Below are positions 50,336 through 58,352 of a stretch of 58,352 nt of DNA, one piece after another. The notes beneath the pieces are model-generated. The model searched no databases and was not told the origin of the DNA. It saw only the letters and a program-made list of their open reading frames with translations. Each line of letters starts with the position of its first letter. The stretch's first letter is position 1. Where the stretch lies: the NCBI GenBank assembly GCA_005116965.1, contig SWDG01000006.1:84082-142433 (forward strand), read 5' to 3'. This stretch comes from Nitrospira sp. Its GTDB lineage: Bacteria > Nitrospirota > Nitrospiria > Nitrospirales > Nitrospiraceae. Position numbers and translations under genes: made by a program.

Positions 50336-51988
50336 ATGATCAGAGTCCGAGAAGCCCGCGAAGAGGATGTGGGCCAGATCCGCGAGATCTTTCTCTCAGT
50401 CTACGGCACTGACTATCCGCATCGCGAACTCTACGATGAACTTTGGCTGAAGCGCTCCGTGTTCACCGATGATGCAGTGATTCTTGTGGCCGAGGACATG
50501 GATGCCGGACGTGTTGTCGGCACGGCTTCCGTGCTGTTCGATTTCGGCGCCCATTCCGACTTGGTGGGAGAGTTTGGTCGCCTCGCCGTGCATCCCGAGT
50601 ATCGCCGGATGCAGGTCGGGAAGCTGCTCATGGACAAGCGGCTTGAGGCCATCAAAAACCGTTTGCATGTGGGACTCGTTGTCGCGCGTACCGTGCATCC
50701 TTATGCCCAGCGCATCAGTCTGTCGCAGGGATTCATCGCCACAGGCTTTCTCCCTTTGAAGCATTTCTTTCGCCACCGTGAGAGCTTTGCGCTGCTGGCT
50801 CGGTATTTCGGCGATGCCCTGGCCTTGCGCCGTAACAATCCGCGCATCATTCCCGAGGCCTATGCCTTGGCCAATCTTGTGATGAGCCAGCCGCCGCTCA
50901 CGCCGGATTTCATCGTCGACGAAGACTCCGCTTCCTATCCCATGGGCGGCGACTATCGCCTCGAACAGTTGCAAGCTGAGGGTTATCCCGCTTTGCTGCG
51001 CATCGAACGGGGTCGGGTACGGAATCGGGAGATTTTCGGACCTGTGCGGTTGGACTATGGCTTCTTCAAGCTTCAGTCTCGTCAGACCAGTTACTTTCTC
51101 GCCCGTTCCGGAGACCACATCGTGGGAGCCGTCGGCTATACGATGGACCCCGTCGAGCACACGGTGCGGGTGTTCGAGCTTATCGCGCTGGCCGATGATG
51201 TGGTGCGATTTCTTTTGGCCGAACTGGAGCGCAAGTGTCGGGAGGAGATGGGAAGCGAGTACATCGAGATCGATGTCAGCGCCTACGCGCCTCGTATGCA
51301 GCGGACATTACTGGAACTGAATTTTCTTCCAGTTGCCTATGTGCCGGCCATGGTGTTCTATCAAGTCGAACGGCTCGACATCGTCAAAATGGTGCGCTTG
51401 AACCAGTTGCAAGAGTTGGGGCCACTCGGGTTGACCGAGCCAGTTCAGGCCGTGGCCGATGTCGTGATGCGCGGGTTTTCCACGTGTGTCATCGCGCCTC
51501 GTATGGCGCAGGCGATCAAAGAGGTGCCGTTGTTTCGTGGGATGAACACCGAACAGGCCACGCGGTTAGCGGGAGTCTGCACCGTGAGGAACATAGGGGC
51601 GGGTGCTCGGCTCTTTTCCGGGCACGATCCGGGAGACCGGCTCTATCTTATGCTTCAAGGGCACGTCACCATCAGCAGCGGCTCTTCTTCTCGCGTGATC
51701 GGTACTGTGCATACCGGCGAGACCTGTGGAGAAGTGTCGCTCCTTTCGGCCAGGCATCACTCCGCCACCGCGACAGCCGTGAACGACATCGAGGTTGCAG
51801 AGCTACTCCGGCGTGACCTGGAGGATCTCATTCGGCGTCGCCCGGATATCGGTGTGATCATCTACCGCAACTTGGCCGTTGGACTGGGAGAGAAACTCCT
51901 GCGTTCCGGCGAATGGAACCGGGATCCGGAGCGAAGCGAAGCCGACAGTCTGACCCTTACGTCGGAGAGTGCGTTGCATAGGACATGA
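50336..51988 (+). CDS. GNAT-GNAT-cyclic-nucleotide-binding fusion protein
   Basis: 550 residues. Domain 1 (1-150) is a GNAT: IRVREAREEDVGQIREIFLS to LAVHPEYRRMQVGKLLMDKR. The region about 235-355 resembles a second GNAT (LIALADDVVRFLLAELERKC to RTLLELNFLPVAYVPAMVFY). Residues about 395-525 are a CNB domain: VPLFRGMNTEQATRLAGVCT, GDRLYLMLQGHVTISSGSSS and GETCGEVSLLSARHHSATAT. Mycobacterial Pat joins the same two modules in the opposite order. Acetylation under cAMP control is inference; the phosphate-binding Arg is replaced by His-His in RHHSAT, so the ligand is uncertain. Confidence 0.85.
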   Translation: MIRVREAREEDVGQIREIFLSVYGTDYPHRELYDELWLKRSVFTDDAVILVAEDMDAGRVVGTASVLFDFGAHSDLVGEFGRLAVHPEYRRMQVGKLLMDKRLEAIKNRLHVGLVVARTVHPYAQRISLSQGFIATGFLPLKHFFRHRESFALLARYFGDALALRRNNPRIIPEAYALANLVMSQPPLTPDFIVDEDSASYPMGGDYRLEQLQAEGYPALLRIERGRVRNREIFGPVRLDYGFFKLQSRQTSYFLARSGDHIVGAVGYTMDPVEHTVRVFELIALADDVVRFLLAELERKCREEMGSEYIEIDVSAYAPRMQRTLLELNFLPVAYVPAMVFYQVERLDIVKMVRLNQLQELGPLGLTEPVQAVADVVMRGFSTCVIAPRMAQAIKEVPLFRGMNTEQATRLAGVCTVRNIGAGARLFSGHDPGDRLYLMLQGHVTISSGSSSRVIGTVHTGETCGEVSLLSARHHSATATAVNDIEVAELLRRDLEDLIRRRPDIGVIIYRNLAVGLGEKLLRSGEWNRDPERSEADSLTLTSESALHRT

Positions 51989-52068
51989 TGGTCACACACG
52001 GTACCGGTCGTTCTCTCGCAGCCTTGAGGGGCGAGCGGTTTCGGAATCGGCTTGTGGCGCGATACCCG

Positions 52069-52275
52069 TCAGGCGGCTTGGCCACCGTACCGGCGGCGCT
52101 CGGGATGTGAGGCTCTCCTTGGCTGTGACGTGACGCGCCGATTGTCACGGATCACATCGTCGACGATCATTCCGCAATTGACGCAGCGCCAACCGTGAAA
52201 GTCTGCTGGCGAGCCAGTCTGCACCGCGAAGCTATCGTCACTGACGGTGAGGCCGTTGCATCGTAGGCAATTCAT
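52069..52275 (-). CDS. Small zinc-ribbon protein
   Basis: 68 residues: MNCLRCNGLTVSDDSFAVQT, then HGWRCVNCGMIVDDVIRDNR and an Arg-rich tail. Paired Cys knuckles make a zinc ribbon. It is a paralogue of the protein at 14.1 kb (CHGCGGLMVSEQVFE and FRCVCCGERIDAVI). Overlap of four bases (ATGA) couples it to the upstream gene. Confidence 0.75.
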   Translation of the reverse strand: MNCLRCNGLTVSDDSFAVQTGSPADFHGWRCVNCGMIVDDVIRDNRRVTSQPRRASHPERRRYGGQAA

Positions 52276-52592
52276 TGATCATCTCCCAGTAGAATGTCCT
52301 TTCCTATCCGAGGACCCTGTTGCGGAGTCTCGGTGGTGGCAGCATGAATCATGCGCTGCATTCGTGCGGCTTGCAGCAAGGCTGTCCCATCTTGGAAGCC
52401 CAGCACGTACCGCCTGAGGATCTCGGGAGGGCACTGCCGATAGTTGTCGGTATGGTCACTATTCATCAGGGCATCCCGCAGTCCATCTGCTTCCGCGCCC
52501 CACTCGTCCACTTCCGGCTCTGTGCGAGCCTGTGCAGATTGCCGTCGGCACCACTCGATACGAACAGTGATGGGATTTGTTGCGTGGTTCAT
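52272..52592 (-). CDS. Unknown protein, 106 residues
   Basis: No family recognised. It is helical and His-rich, with ITVRIEWCRRQSAQARTEPE, ADGLRDALMNSDHTDNYRQC and PPEILRRYVLGFQDGTALLQ. It overlaps the zinc-ribbon gene by four bases, so the two are co-translated. The right-hand gap (52593-53082) has the likely promoter. Confidence 0.6.
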   Translation of the reverse strand: MNHATNPITVRIEWCRRQSAQARTEPEVDEWGAEADGLRDALMNSDHTDNYRQCPPEILRRYVLGFQDGTALLQAARMQRMIHAATTETPQQGPRIGKDILLGDDQ

Positions 52593-53082
52593 GGCTCACC
52601 CCTTAGGTATCCAATCATGTCCTGTTCACACGGGCAGCAAGTTGAATGCCACGGTTGATTACGGCCAAGAATCCCGTTGTGATCGTTCTCCTCACTCAGC
52701 AGCTTCCTACGTAATTAGAATGAGTTGCACGATGTGGTGAGTGTCGGTGATGACAAGGCCTATGGATACCTGAGTAGTCGAGGTTAGTGGAGGAGGTGTA
52801 GGATGGGGACTCTACTGTTTCATGACGAGACTAGGTAAAACCCTAGAAGAAATATCTGGTGCTGAAGAGGGTAGGTTAAGCGTATGGCATCCCAACTTCT
52901 GCTTTTCCCTCATTCAAAATTCCACGATCACTCCAGCATTTACCTCCCTTTGAGTTTTAAACGGACACACGAATACGACAACTTGAACTCAAGGGTGCTC
53001 TTATCAGACAACAGTATTGCCTGCTCTTTGCGTAACGGTTATAAACAGCACAGAGGATCTTCTGCTCAGGCATTGTCCTAGC
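52593..53082. other. Intergenic region, 490 bases
   Basis: It lies between divergent genes (unknown protein on the left, L7/L12-like protein on the right). One frame of 65 codons (52884-53081) lacks a ribosome site and any protein signature. Nothing else supported. Confidence 0.5.
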
Positions 53083-53358
53083 ATGGCAAACAAACCACGG
53101 CGTTCTGCTGATTTTCCCAAAGCAGCGATTGAGGCACTGTGGCAGGGCAATGTGATCAAAGCGATCAAGGTGGTTCGCCAGGAACGGAATATCGGCCTGA
53201 AAGAGGCGAAGGAAGCGGTCGAGATCTACATCGCGTCCGAGCCGGCCCTCAAGAAAAAGATGGACCAAGTCCTTGCCACGGCGAAACAGAGATTTATCCG
53301 GTGGCTCATCGGATTTCTGGTGCTTGCCGCAGGAATTGCGTATTTCGTGATGGGGTGA
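53083..53358 (+). CDS. L7/L12-C-terminal-like membrane protein
   Basis: 91 residues from ATG 53083. AAIEALWQGNVIKAIKVVRQ and ERNIGLKEAKEAVEIYI copy the ribosomal protein L7/L12 C-terminal fold (KAIKxVR...LGLKEAKE), followed by a single transmembrane helix (WLIGFLVLAAGIAYFVMG). It is the same length and layout as the gene at 56.0 kb. In L7/L12 this domain contacts translation GTPases; what a membrane-anchored copy binds is unknown. Confidence 0.78.
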   Translation: MANKPRRSADFPKAAIEALWQGNVIKAIKVVRQERNIGLKEAKEAVEIYIASEPALKKKMDQVLATAKQRFIRWLIGFLVLAAGIAYFVMG

Positions 53359-53879
53359 TTCGAGGCAATGAATGAGCTACTCGCTACCGGTCCTTGCGAC
53401 CATTCTTCCATTCGTTCTGCCGATCCCTTGATGTCCGTCGGTTCGCCCCAGCCATGGACAGAGTGGCGATTTTCACCTTCGGTGTAGATCTCCACCGCAT
53501 CGTGACGCCTCTGGCGGCTCCAATTTTCTTGATAAAGGTATGGATGTCCTCGATAGATAGGCACAAGTAATGCAGCAATTAAGTATGTCCATTGCTCTCG
53601 CATTCTTTCAGCCGAGCTGGACATATAGAGCAATAGAATGGCGAAGGACGTTCGTTTATTCTGCGTAGCGGCTGATAGTTGCTCGGTCACAGGTAACGTC
53701 TTCCATGTCGCGAGAGATAGGATGAGATAAATCCACAGGAGGGGTGCAGTGCACTTACTGACTTACAATGGCTGAGAGGGAATGGCCGTGGTATGAAGCC
53801 CGGCTTTGGTAAACATCACAAGCGCAGTACCTTCGCGCTTCTTCAGGCGAGAGGGTGGCGCGTAATTGGAGACATCTAG
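53359..53879. other. Intergenic region, about 520 bases
   Basis: No supported gene. A minus-strand frame overlaps the L7/L12-like gene and has a hydrophobic stretch but no family signature or ribosome site. No clear hairpin. Confidence 0.5.
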
Positions 53880-54335
53880 ATGAATGATCAAGACACACAA
53901 CGTGCCGTCGGGATTCTCAACCGTATTATGGAGCACGAACTAGCGGGAGTCGTGCGCTATATGCATTACTCACTCATGATATACGGCTATAATCGTATTC
54001 CTATTGTGTCGTGGTTGAAGAGTAATGCTGACGAAAGCCTTGCCCATGCGCACAAAGCCGGAGAACTGGTTACCTTACTCGGTGGCCACCCGTCGCTGAA
54101 AATTGGGACGCTCTTGGAAACCGAGAAGCATGACGTGGGGGATATTCTGCGGGAAAGCTTGGAACACGAGAAGGGCGCCATCGACGCCTATTACGAACTG
54201 CTGAAGATCGCTGAAGGAAAGTCCGTCCTGTTGGAAGAATTTGCCCGAGAGATGATTGTGGGTGAAGAACTGCACCTTGATGAGGTGAACAAGATGCTGC
54301 GTAAGTCAGGTGATGTTCAGCCATTTCGCTCCTAA
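53880..54335 (+). CDS. Bacterioferritin/ferritin-like protein
   Basis: 151 residues of a four-helix di-iron protein: LNRIMEHELAGVVRYMHYSL with the first Glu and Arg-Tyr, then NADESLAHAHKAGELVTLLG, LLETEKHDVGDILRESLEHE, and LEEFAREMIVGEELHLDEVN with the last Glu and His ligands. Iron storage or peroxide protection is likely. It belongs to the short bacterioferritin-like class. No bacterioferritin-associated ferredoxin gene is nearby. Confidence 0.88.
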   Translation: MNDQDTQRAVGILNRIMEHELAGVVRYMHYSLMIYGYNRIPIVSWLKSNADESLAHAHKAGELVTLLGGHPSLKIGTLLETEKHDVGDILRESLEHEKGAIDAYYELLKIAEGKSVLLEEFAREMIVGEELHLDEVNKMLRKSGDVQPFRS

Positions 54336-54421
54336 GCCTTCAAACAATCGGGGAAGACACTCATGCAGACAACATTGTCCGATCGCATGGCGGGCGATGC
54401 GCTTCGTTGATGGAGGTGTCG

Positions 54422-55003
54422 ATGCGGCAATATGGCAAGCTGAAGGCGCGTATTGGTCTTGGTCTGGTCTTGTGCTCGGTGTTGGGGGCGGAGGTGGCGT
54501 CCGCCAAGGTGCAAGTCTTGCCGGAGGCGGTGTTACAGGTGGAGGGAAAGAAAGTCACCGAACAAAGCGGTCTGCTGCGCCATCCTGTCGTGAAAGGGCT
54601 GCTTGCGGCGTTCGAGCGGGCTGAAGCGGCGTTACAAAAAGAAGATGTAGATGCTCTCATGCGGTTTTATGCGCCCGACTATGACTACCATGGGTTGAAG
54701 GATAATGACGTGCGGCGGGTGTGGGGCGAGGTATTTGAGCATTACAAGGCCGTAGAATCACTCCATCTGTTCTCCGATGTCAAAGTCCTGCGGGTGAATG
54801 ACGAACTCCGTGTAGAGGTCACCTGCACGGGTGGTTTGTATGGCATCGACGAACACACAGGAAAGCGGCTCACACTCGACAGTTGGTTTCGTGAAGTCCA
54901 CTATCTGGTGAAAGAGGGTGATGCCTGGCGGTTTCTTGGCAATGCCGGCGAGGTGCCGGCTGCCGCCCCTTTCTCGTCGGCCCCGCACCATCCGCTGTTT
55001 TGA
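54422..55003 (+). CDS. Secreted NTF2/SnoaL-like protein
   Basis: 193 residues from ATG 54422, placed by GGAGG just upstream (ATG 54407 and 54410 are in frame). A Sec signal (RIGLGLVLCSVLGAEVASAK) is followed by AAFERAEAALQKEDVDALMR, FYAPDYDYHGLKDNDVRR, and YLVKEGDAWRFLGNAGEV, the NTF2-like cone. Function unknown; periplasmic ligand binding is plausible. Confidence 0.78.
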   Translation: MRQYGKLKARIGLGLVLCSVLGAEVASAKVQVLPEAVLQVEGKKVTEQSGLLRHPVVKGLLAAFERAEAALQKEDVDALMRFYAPDYDYHGLKDNDVRRVWGEVFEHYKAVESLHLFSDVKVLRVNDELRVEVTCTGGLYGIDEHTGKRLTLDSWFREVHYLVKEGDAWRFLGNAGEVPAAAPFSSAPHHPLF

Positions 55004-55120
55004 TTATTCGTGAAACCTATGGCAGTGGGCATTAGTCGTGCCTGACATGGCGCTGAATAGGGATGCTGCAAAAAGCGCAACGTACACGTTAAGCTGTTAA
55101 AGAAGGGTAACAACCGGACG

Positions 55121-55711
55121 ATGGATGTGGCACAGTTCTATGAAACGCAGGCACTGACGTATCTTGAGGATCGAGATCGGTCCCGTGTAGGAGCTGAGGT
55201 TGTTCAGAGCTGGGCGAGATCCCTCCCGTTTGGGACTCCCGTCGTCGAAATCGCCTGCGGCGGAGGGTATCCCATTACGAAGGTCCTTGTGGACTCCGGG
55301 CTCGCGGTATGGGCGATCGATACATCTCCTACATTGCTGAGGCAATTTCGATTACGTTTCCCCACGATTCCCACGCAATGCGCGTCGGCCCTTGACAGTG
55401 ACCACTTTGGGCGGACATTTGAGGCAGTCATCTCGATCGGCCTCGTGTCTTTTCTGCGCGAGGACGAGCAGCTAGCCTTCATCCATCGTGTATCGGAGAT
55501 CCTTGAGCCGAGAGGGCATTTTCTCTTCACGGCGCCTGTCGAAACAGGAATCTGGCAGGATGTCACCACCGGTCTCGACTGTTGGTCACTCGGTCGAATC
55601 GCGTACACGCGCGCTCTCGAACGCAATGGACTTCGCCTGATCCGCACGCATGTCGATGAAGGGGAAAACAATTACTATGAAGCCGAAAAGATTGGTGGAA
55701 TGTCGCTGTGA
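55121..55711 (+). CDS. SAM-dependent methyltransferase
   Basis: 196 residues. The SAM-binding loop is TPVVEIACGGGYPITKVLVD (motif I), AVWAIDTSPTLLRQFRLRFP follows, then FEAVISIGLVSFLREDEQLA. It is a small class I enzyme with C-terminal LDCWSLGRIAYTRALERNGL. Substrate unknown. A hairpin follows 60 bases after the stop. Confidence 0.87.
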   Translation: MDVAQFYETQALTYLEDRDRSRVGAEVVQSWARSLPFGTPVVEIACGGGYPITKVLVDSGLAVWAIDTSPTLLRQFRLRFPTIPTQCASALDSDHFGRTFEAVISIGLVSFLREDEQLAFIHRVSEILEPRGHFLFTAPVETGIWQDVTTGLDCWSLGRIAYTRALERNGLRLIRTHVDEGENNYYEAEKIGGMSL

Positions 55712-55770
55712 GCGTGCAATCATAGAGGTTCTAAGATGATCGAGGCGGCGAGTGAACCGGTTCGGTATCA

Positions 55771-55801
55771 GACTCAACTGGCGAGCGGACCCAGTTGAGT
55801 C
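55771..55801 (+). terminator. Stem-loop after the methyltransferase gene
   Basis: GACTCAACTGG (55771-55781) and CCAGTTGAGTC (55791-55801) form an 11-bp perfect stem with a nine-base loop. No T-run, so it is a strong hairpin of uncertain terminator strength. No other gene lies in the 290-base gap. Confidence 0.6.
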
Positions 55802-56000
55802 GTAGGATCCATCCCTGGTCCGACCTTGAGTGTGAGGTGTGTGGGGTTTGGGCAGCACACACTCATTTATAGAGGAACTGGCCAGGGGAGAATCTAGGCC
55901 TTGGTACTCCTGCGTCTCACTTAGGTCACTGCGGAAATCAGGAAGACGTGAGCCGATCGTTTCTGTTAGACTCTTCCCCACGACGACGAAGGAGGCAAAA

Positions 56001-56276
56001 GTGGCATACGATCTTCCCAGGAAGGCATTGGAGGCGCTGTCGCAAGGCGATCGCAACAAAGCGGTTGACCAGGTCCAGCTTGAGGGAAACATGAGTCGGG
56101 AGGACGCCAGGGAAGTGGTCGCGACCTATATCTTCTCAGACCCCTCTTTACAAGCGATGATGAGAATGAAGGAAGCCACAGCGGAGACCAAATGGGGCCT
56201 CATGCGTTGGTTGATCCTGTTGCAAGCCATTGTCGTCGCGATCGGATACTTCCTCTTTTTCCACAATCAATGGTGA
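56001..56276 (+). CDS. L7/L12-C-terminal-like membrane protein, second copy
   Basis: 91 residues from GTG 56001 after AGGAGG. LPRKALEALSQGDRNKAVDQ and VQLEGNMSREDAREVVATYI parallel the copy at 53.1 kb, followed by a helix (LMRWLILLQAIVVAIGYFLF). Both copies share length and topology but only modest sequence identity. Confidence 0.72.
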   Translation: MAYDLPRKALEALSQGDRNKAVDQVQLEGNMSREDAREVVATYIFSDPSLQAMMRMKEATAETKWGLMRWLILLQAIVVAIGYFLFFHNQW

Positions 56277-56385
56277 GTGAGCCTCAGGCAGGAAGGTGAC
56301 CTGACTGTCGCTGCCCCGCTGGGTTGGCGTATCCCCCGCTTGTGGTTTGTTTTCTTTTGCTCTGACTCCATCCGGAGACACGAGC

Positions 56386-56621
56386 ATGGTTCTCCCGTGG
56401 TTTTTCTTCGTCGTCTCCGCCGGCGCGATTGTCTTCGCGGGGACGAAACTCTTACGCTATGGGAACAGATTGCCGAACTCACCGGCTTGGGGCGGCTGTG
56501 GATCGGTGTGTGTTGATGGGGATCATTGACCGGGCGGAACGACGGTTCAGGCTGATTGAGCCGGATAGCCTGTTGGATCGTCGTCTACGTCCTGGGGCTC
56601 TGGCTTCTCTTGAACGGGTAA
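56386..56621 (+). pseudogene. Remnant of a CaxA/YrbG-type cation exchanger
   Basis: The first frame reads MVLPWFFFVVSAGAIVFAGT then KLLRYGNRL, the N-terminal helix of Na/Ca-exchanger-family proteins; a frame shift gives QIAELTGLGRLWIGV, the family's next segment. Then about 300 residues are missing and a third frame ends IACWIVVYVLGLWLLLNG before TAA, a plausible C-terminal helix. It is thus an internally deleted gene. Confidence 0.6.
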
Positions 56622-56794
56622 CCAGCAACCAATCACTCCTCCAAGTACTCCCACCTTCTTTGTGTTGCATTTGACCACCATGGCCCTTTGCTGACGTGGC
56701 ATAACGCCACAGTGAACAGCGTAAGGATGTCAGATAGTCGAATGCTACGCATGGCATACACCCTGCTGTGAATGGTCCTAGTGAAAGGGACAGT

Positions 56795-58352
56795 ATGCGG
56801 ATTGAGAAGAGACTGCCGGTACCCAGTGAGACGAAGAAAGCAATGGCATGGTATGCCAAACCGACGGAGGCTCTGGCTGGTGAACTCCAGACAGACCTCA
56901 ACGTTGGTCTGAATGTCGATGAAACGGCACGCCGGCAAGCGCAAGAAGGTCCCAACGAACTGCCTGAGGCTCCTCCTCCCTCACTGCTGAAACTCTTTCT
57001 CTCGCAGTTCTCAAGTCTCATCGTGTGGGTGCTGATCGGGGCGGCCATTGTGTCCGGGTTGTTGGAAGACTGGATCGATGCGGCGGCGATTCTGGCCATC
57101 GTGTTTCTCAATGGTGTGCTGGGGTTTGTGCAGGAGTTCCGAGCCGAGCGATCGTTGGCGGCCCTGCGCAAGATGTCGGTCGCGACGGCCCGCGTCATTC
57201 GCGGCGGTGCGTTGCAGTCCATTCCAGCGCGGGAACTGGTCACGGGAGATGTCATCGTCCTCGATGCGGGTGACCGCATTCCGGCGGATGCGCGTCTGTT
57301 CTACACGACGAATTTCCAAGCTCAAGAAGCTTCACTCACCGGCGAATCGACACCTGTGCAAAAACAGGCGGAACGGCTCGAAACCACCGAGGTCCCACTC
57401 GCCGATCAACACAACATGGTCTTTATGGGTACCGTGGCCGTCTCTGGTAAGGCCCGGGGATTGGTGGTGGCGACAGGTCTTGGCACGGAACTGGGCCGGA
57501 TCGCCTCCATGATTCAAAAGGCTGCCGAGGCAGAGCGACCAGGATGGCTAAGCGACATGCGTTGATTCGAAAACTCCCTGCAGTCGAAACACTGGGTTCA
57601 GCCACCGTGATCTGCACCGACAAGACCGGCACCTTGACGAAGAATGAGATGACGGTGACGCGCGTGATGATGGATAACTCCCACTTCGAGGTGACCGGTG
57701 AGGGATATGAGCCGGCAGGGGAAATCCGTGAAGTATTAGGCGTGAAGCGTGAAGCGCATTTGGACCTCTCATCTCTCACGCCGGGATTGCGTCAGCTTTT
57801 GACGGCGGCCGTGCTGTGCAACGGCGCCACATTGCAGCAAGAGAACGGGACCTGGCAAATCATCGGCGATCCGACGGAAGGCGCGCTGCTCGTGGCGGCG
57901 GCGAAGGCCGGCCTCACGAAGGCCGAGTTGGAGCGCCGGGCACCGCTGGACCGAGAAGTGCCGTTCGATGCCGAACGGAAGATGATGACGATCGTCCGCC
58001 GAACGGAGCAAGGCCGCATGGCGTACTGCAAAGGAGCGCCCGATGTCTTGCTGAAACGTTGCGCGGCACGCCTTACACTGGATGGTCTGATCGAGGATTT
58101 GGACGAAGTGCATCGGCAGCTGATCAGTGAAGCCAACGCCTCGTTGGCACAACAAGCCCTCCGTGTACTGGGCGTCGCCTACCGGCCCCTTGACCAGCCG
58201 GTGAGTTCGGACGAAGAGGTCGAGCGCGAGCTGATCTTTCTCGGCCTCATCGCGATGAAGGATCCCTTGCGGGCCGAAGCGGCAGAGGCGGTGCGCCTCT
58301 GCCGGGATGCGGGCATTCGCATTTCCATGATCACTGGTGATCACAAGGAGAC
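56795..58352 (+). pseudogene. Cation-transporting P-type ATPase with internal deletion (runs off the window)
   Basis: The first frame (to 57565) has the N-terminal domain (LNVDETARRQAQEGPNELPE), M1-M2 (LIVWVLIGAAIVSGLLEDWI), and the actuator domain with TGES (ASLTGESTPVQKQ). It ends [13 protein letters not shown]. At once a different frame begins [20 protein letters not shown] and continues [16 protein letters not shown] (phosphorylated Asp), KGAPD, and TGDH at the right edge. Between them intact members have M3 and M4 with the PEGLP ion-binding site, about 80 residues; here they are absent. As written it cannot pump ions. An assembly error must be ruled out. Confidence 0.85.

Noticed and set aside
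53226-53690. Minus-strand frame with a hydrophobic segment across the L7/L12-like gene
   Set aside because: It overlaps a well-supported gene, lacks a ribosome site and no family could be recognised.
1-58352. CRISPR arrays, tRNA or rRNA genes and complete insertion sequences
   Set aside because: I saw no regularly spaced direct repeats of CRISPR size, no cloverleaf I could support, and no transposase frame.

Overview
The window looks like a chromosome segment of a Nitrospira-type bacterium (Nitrospirota, moderately high GC). This is inferred from gene content: many small c-type cytochromes, a group 3b [NiFe] hydrogenase cluster, twin universal stress proteins, SPFH and MlaA envelope proteins and RND metal efflux. 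No rRNA or tRNA gene was recognised, so a species call is not possible.

Layout. (1) 1-4656: the tail of an unidentified gene, a dihydroorotate dehydrogenase-like flavoprotein, a frameshifted small gene, then cbpA-cbpM, a c-heme lipoprotein, a hemerythrin-like protein and two related cytochromes. (2) 4891-7134: a BrnT/BrnA-type module, an orphan addiction-module antitoxin and a decayed HEPN-type gene. (3) 13754 down to 7135, minus strand: a tight stress and energy operon of Hsp20, a 50-residue membrane protein, a phosphoribosyltransferase, a tandem UspA, a cytochrome c, a thioredoxin/DsbD-like membrane protein and an ADP-forming acyl-CoA synthetase carrying an acetyltransferase domain. (4) 14061-31436: a zinc-ribbon protein, the four-subunit group 3b hydrogenase (hyhBGSL), its protease and hypA-F-C ... 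D-E. Between hypC and hypD lies a roughly 7 kb accessory insert with toxin-antitoxin-like pairs, HNH, cyclase-like and PIN-like genes. Decayed second copies of hypC and hypD lie inside this insert. (5) 31437-46413: a cytochrome with a sigma-54 promoter, lipoproteins, an SPFH protein, a CBS protein, a PAS kinase/NarL regulator pair, MlaA, a tandem UspA, a glutathionyl-hydroquinone reductase and an RND heavy-metal efflux pair followed by a long structured inverted repeat. (6) 46650-58352: a TPR/formylglycine-type lectin-fold protein, macro-domain and M20 hydrolase genes, a GNAT-GNAT-cNMP fusion, ferritin-like, NTF2-like and methyltransferase genes, two L7/L12-like membrane proteins, and broken remains of a cation exchanger and a P-type ATPase.

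How the genes may work together (inference). The ADP-forming acyl-CoA synthetase can make ATP from acetyl-CoA, and a group 3b hydrogenase can exchange reducing equivalents between NAD(P)H and H2. With Hsp20, UspA and small cytochromes alongside, regions 3 and 4 look like a low-oxygen or fermentative survival island.

The points most worth a second look are: the hypC-hypD insert with its duplicated, decayed hyp fragments and dispersed integron-like repeats; the sigma-54 promoter with a remote 21-bp palindrome, echoed upstream of the RND operon; the about 99-bp nested inverted repeat; and the P-type ATPase whose M3-M4 region is deleted.
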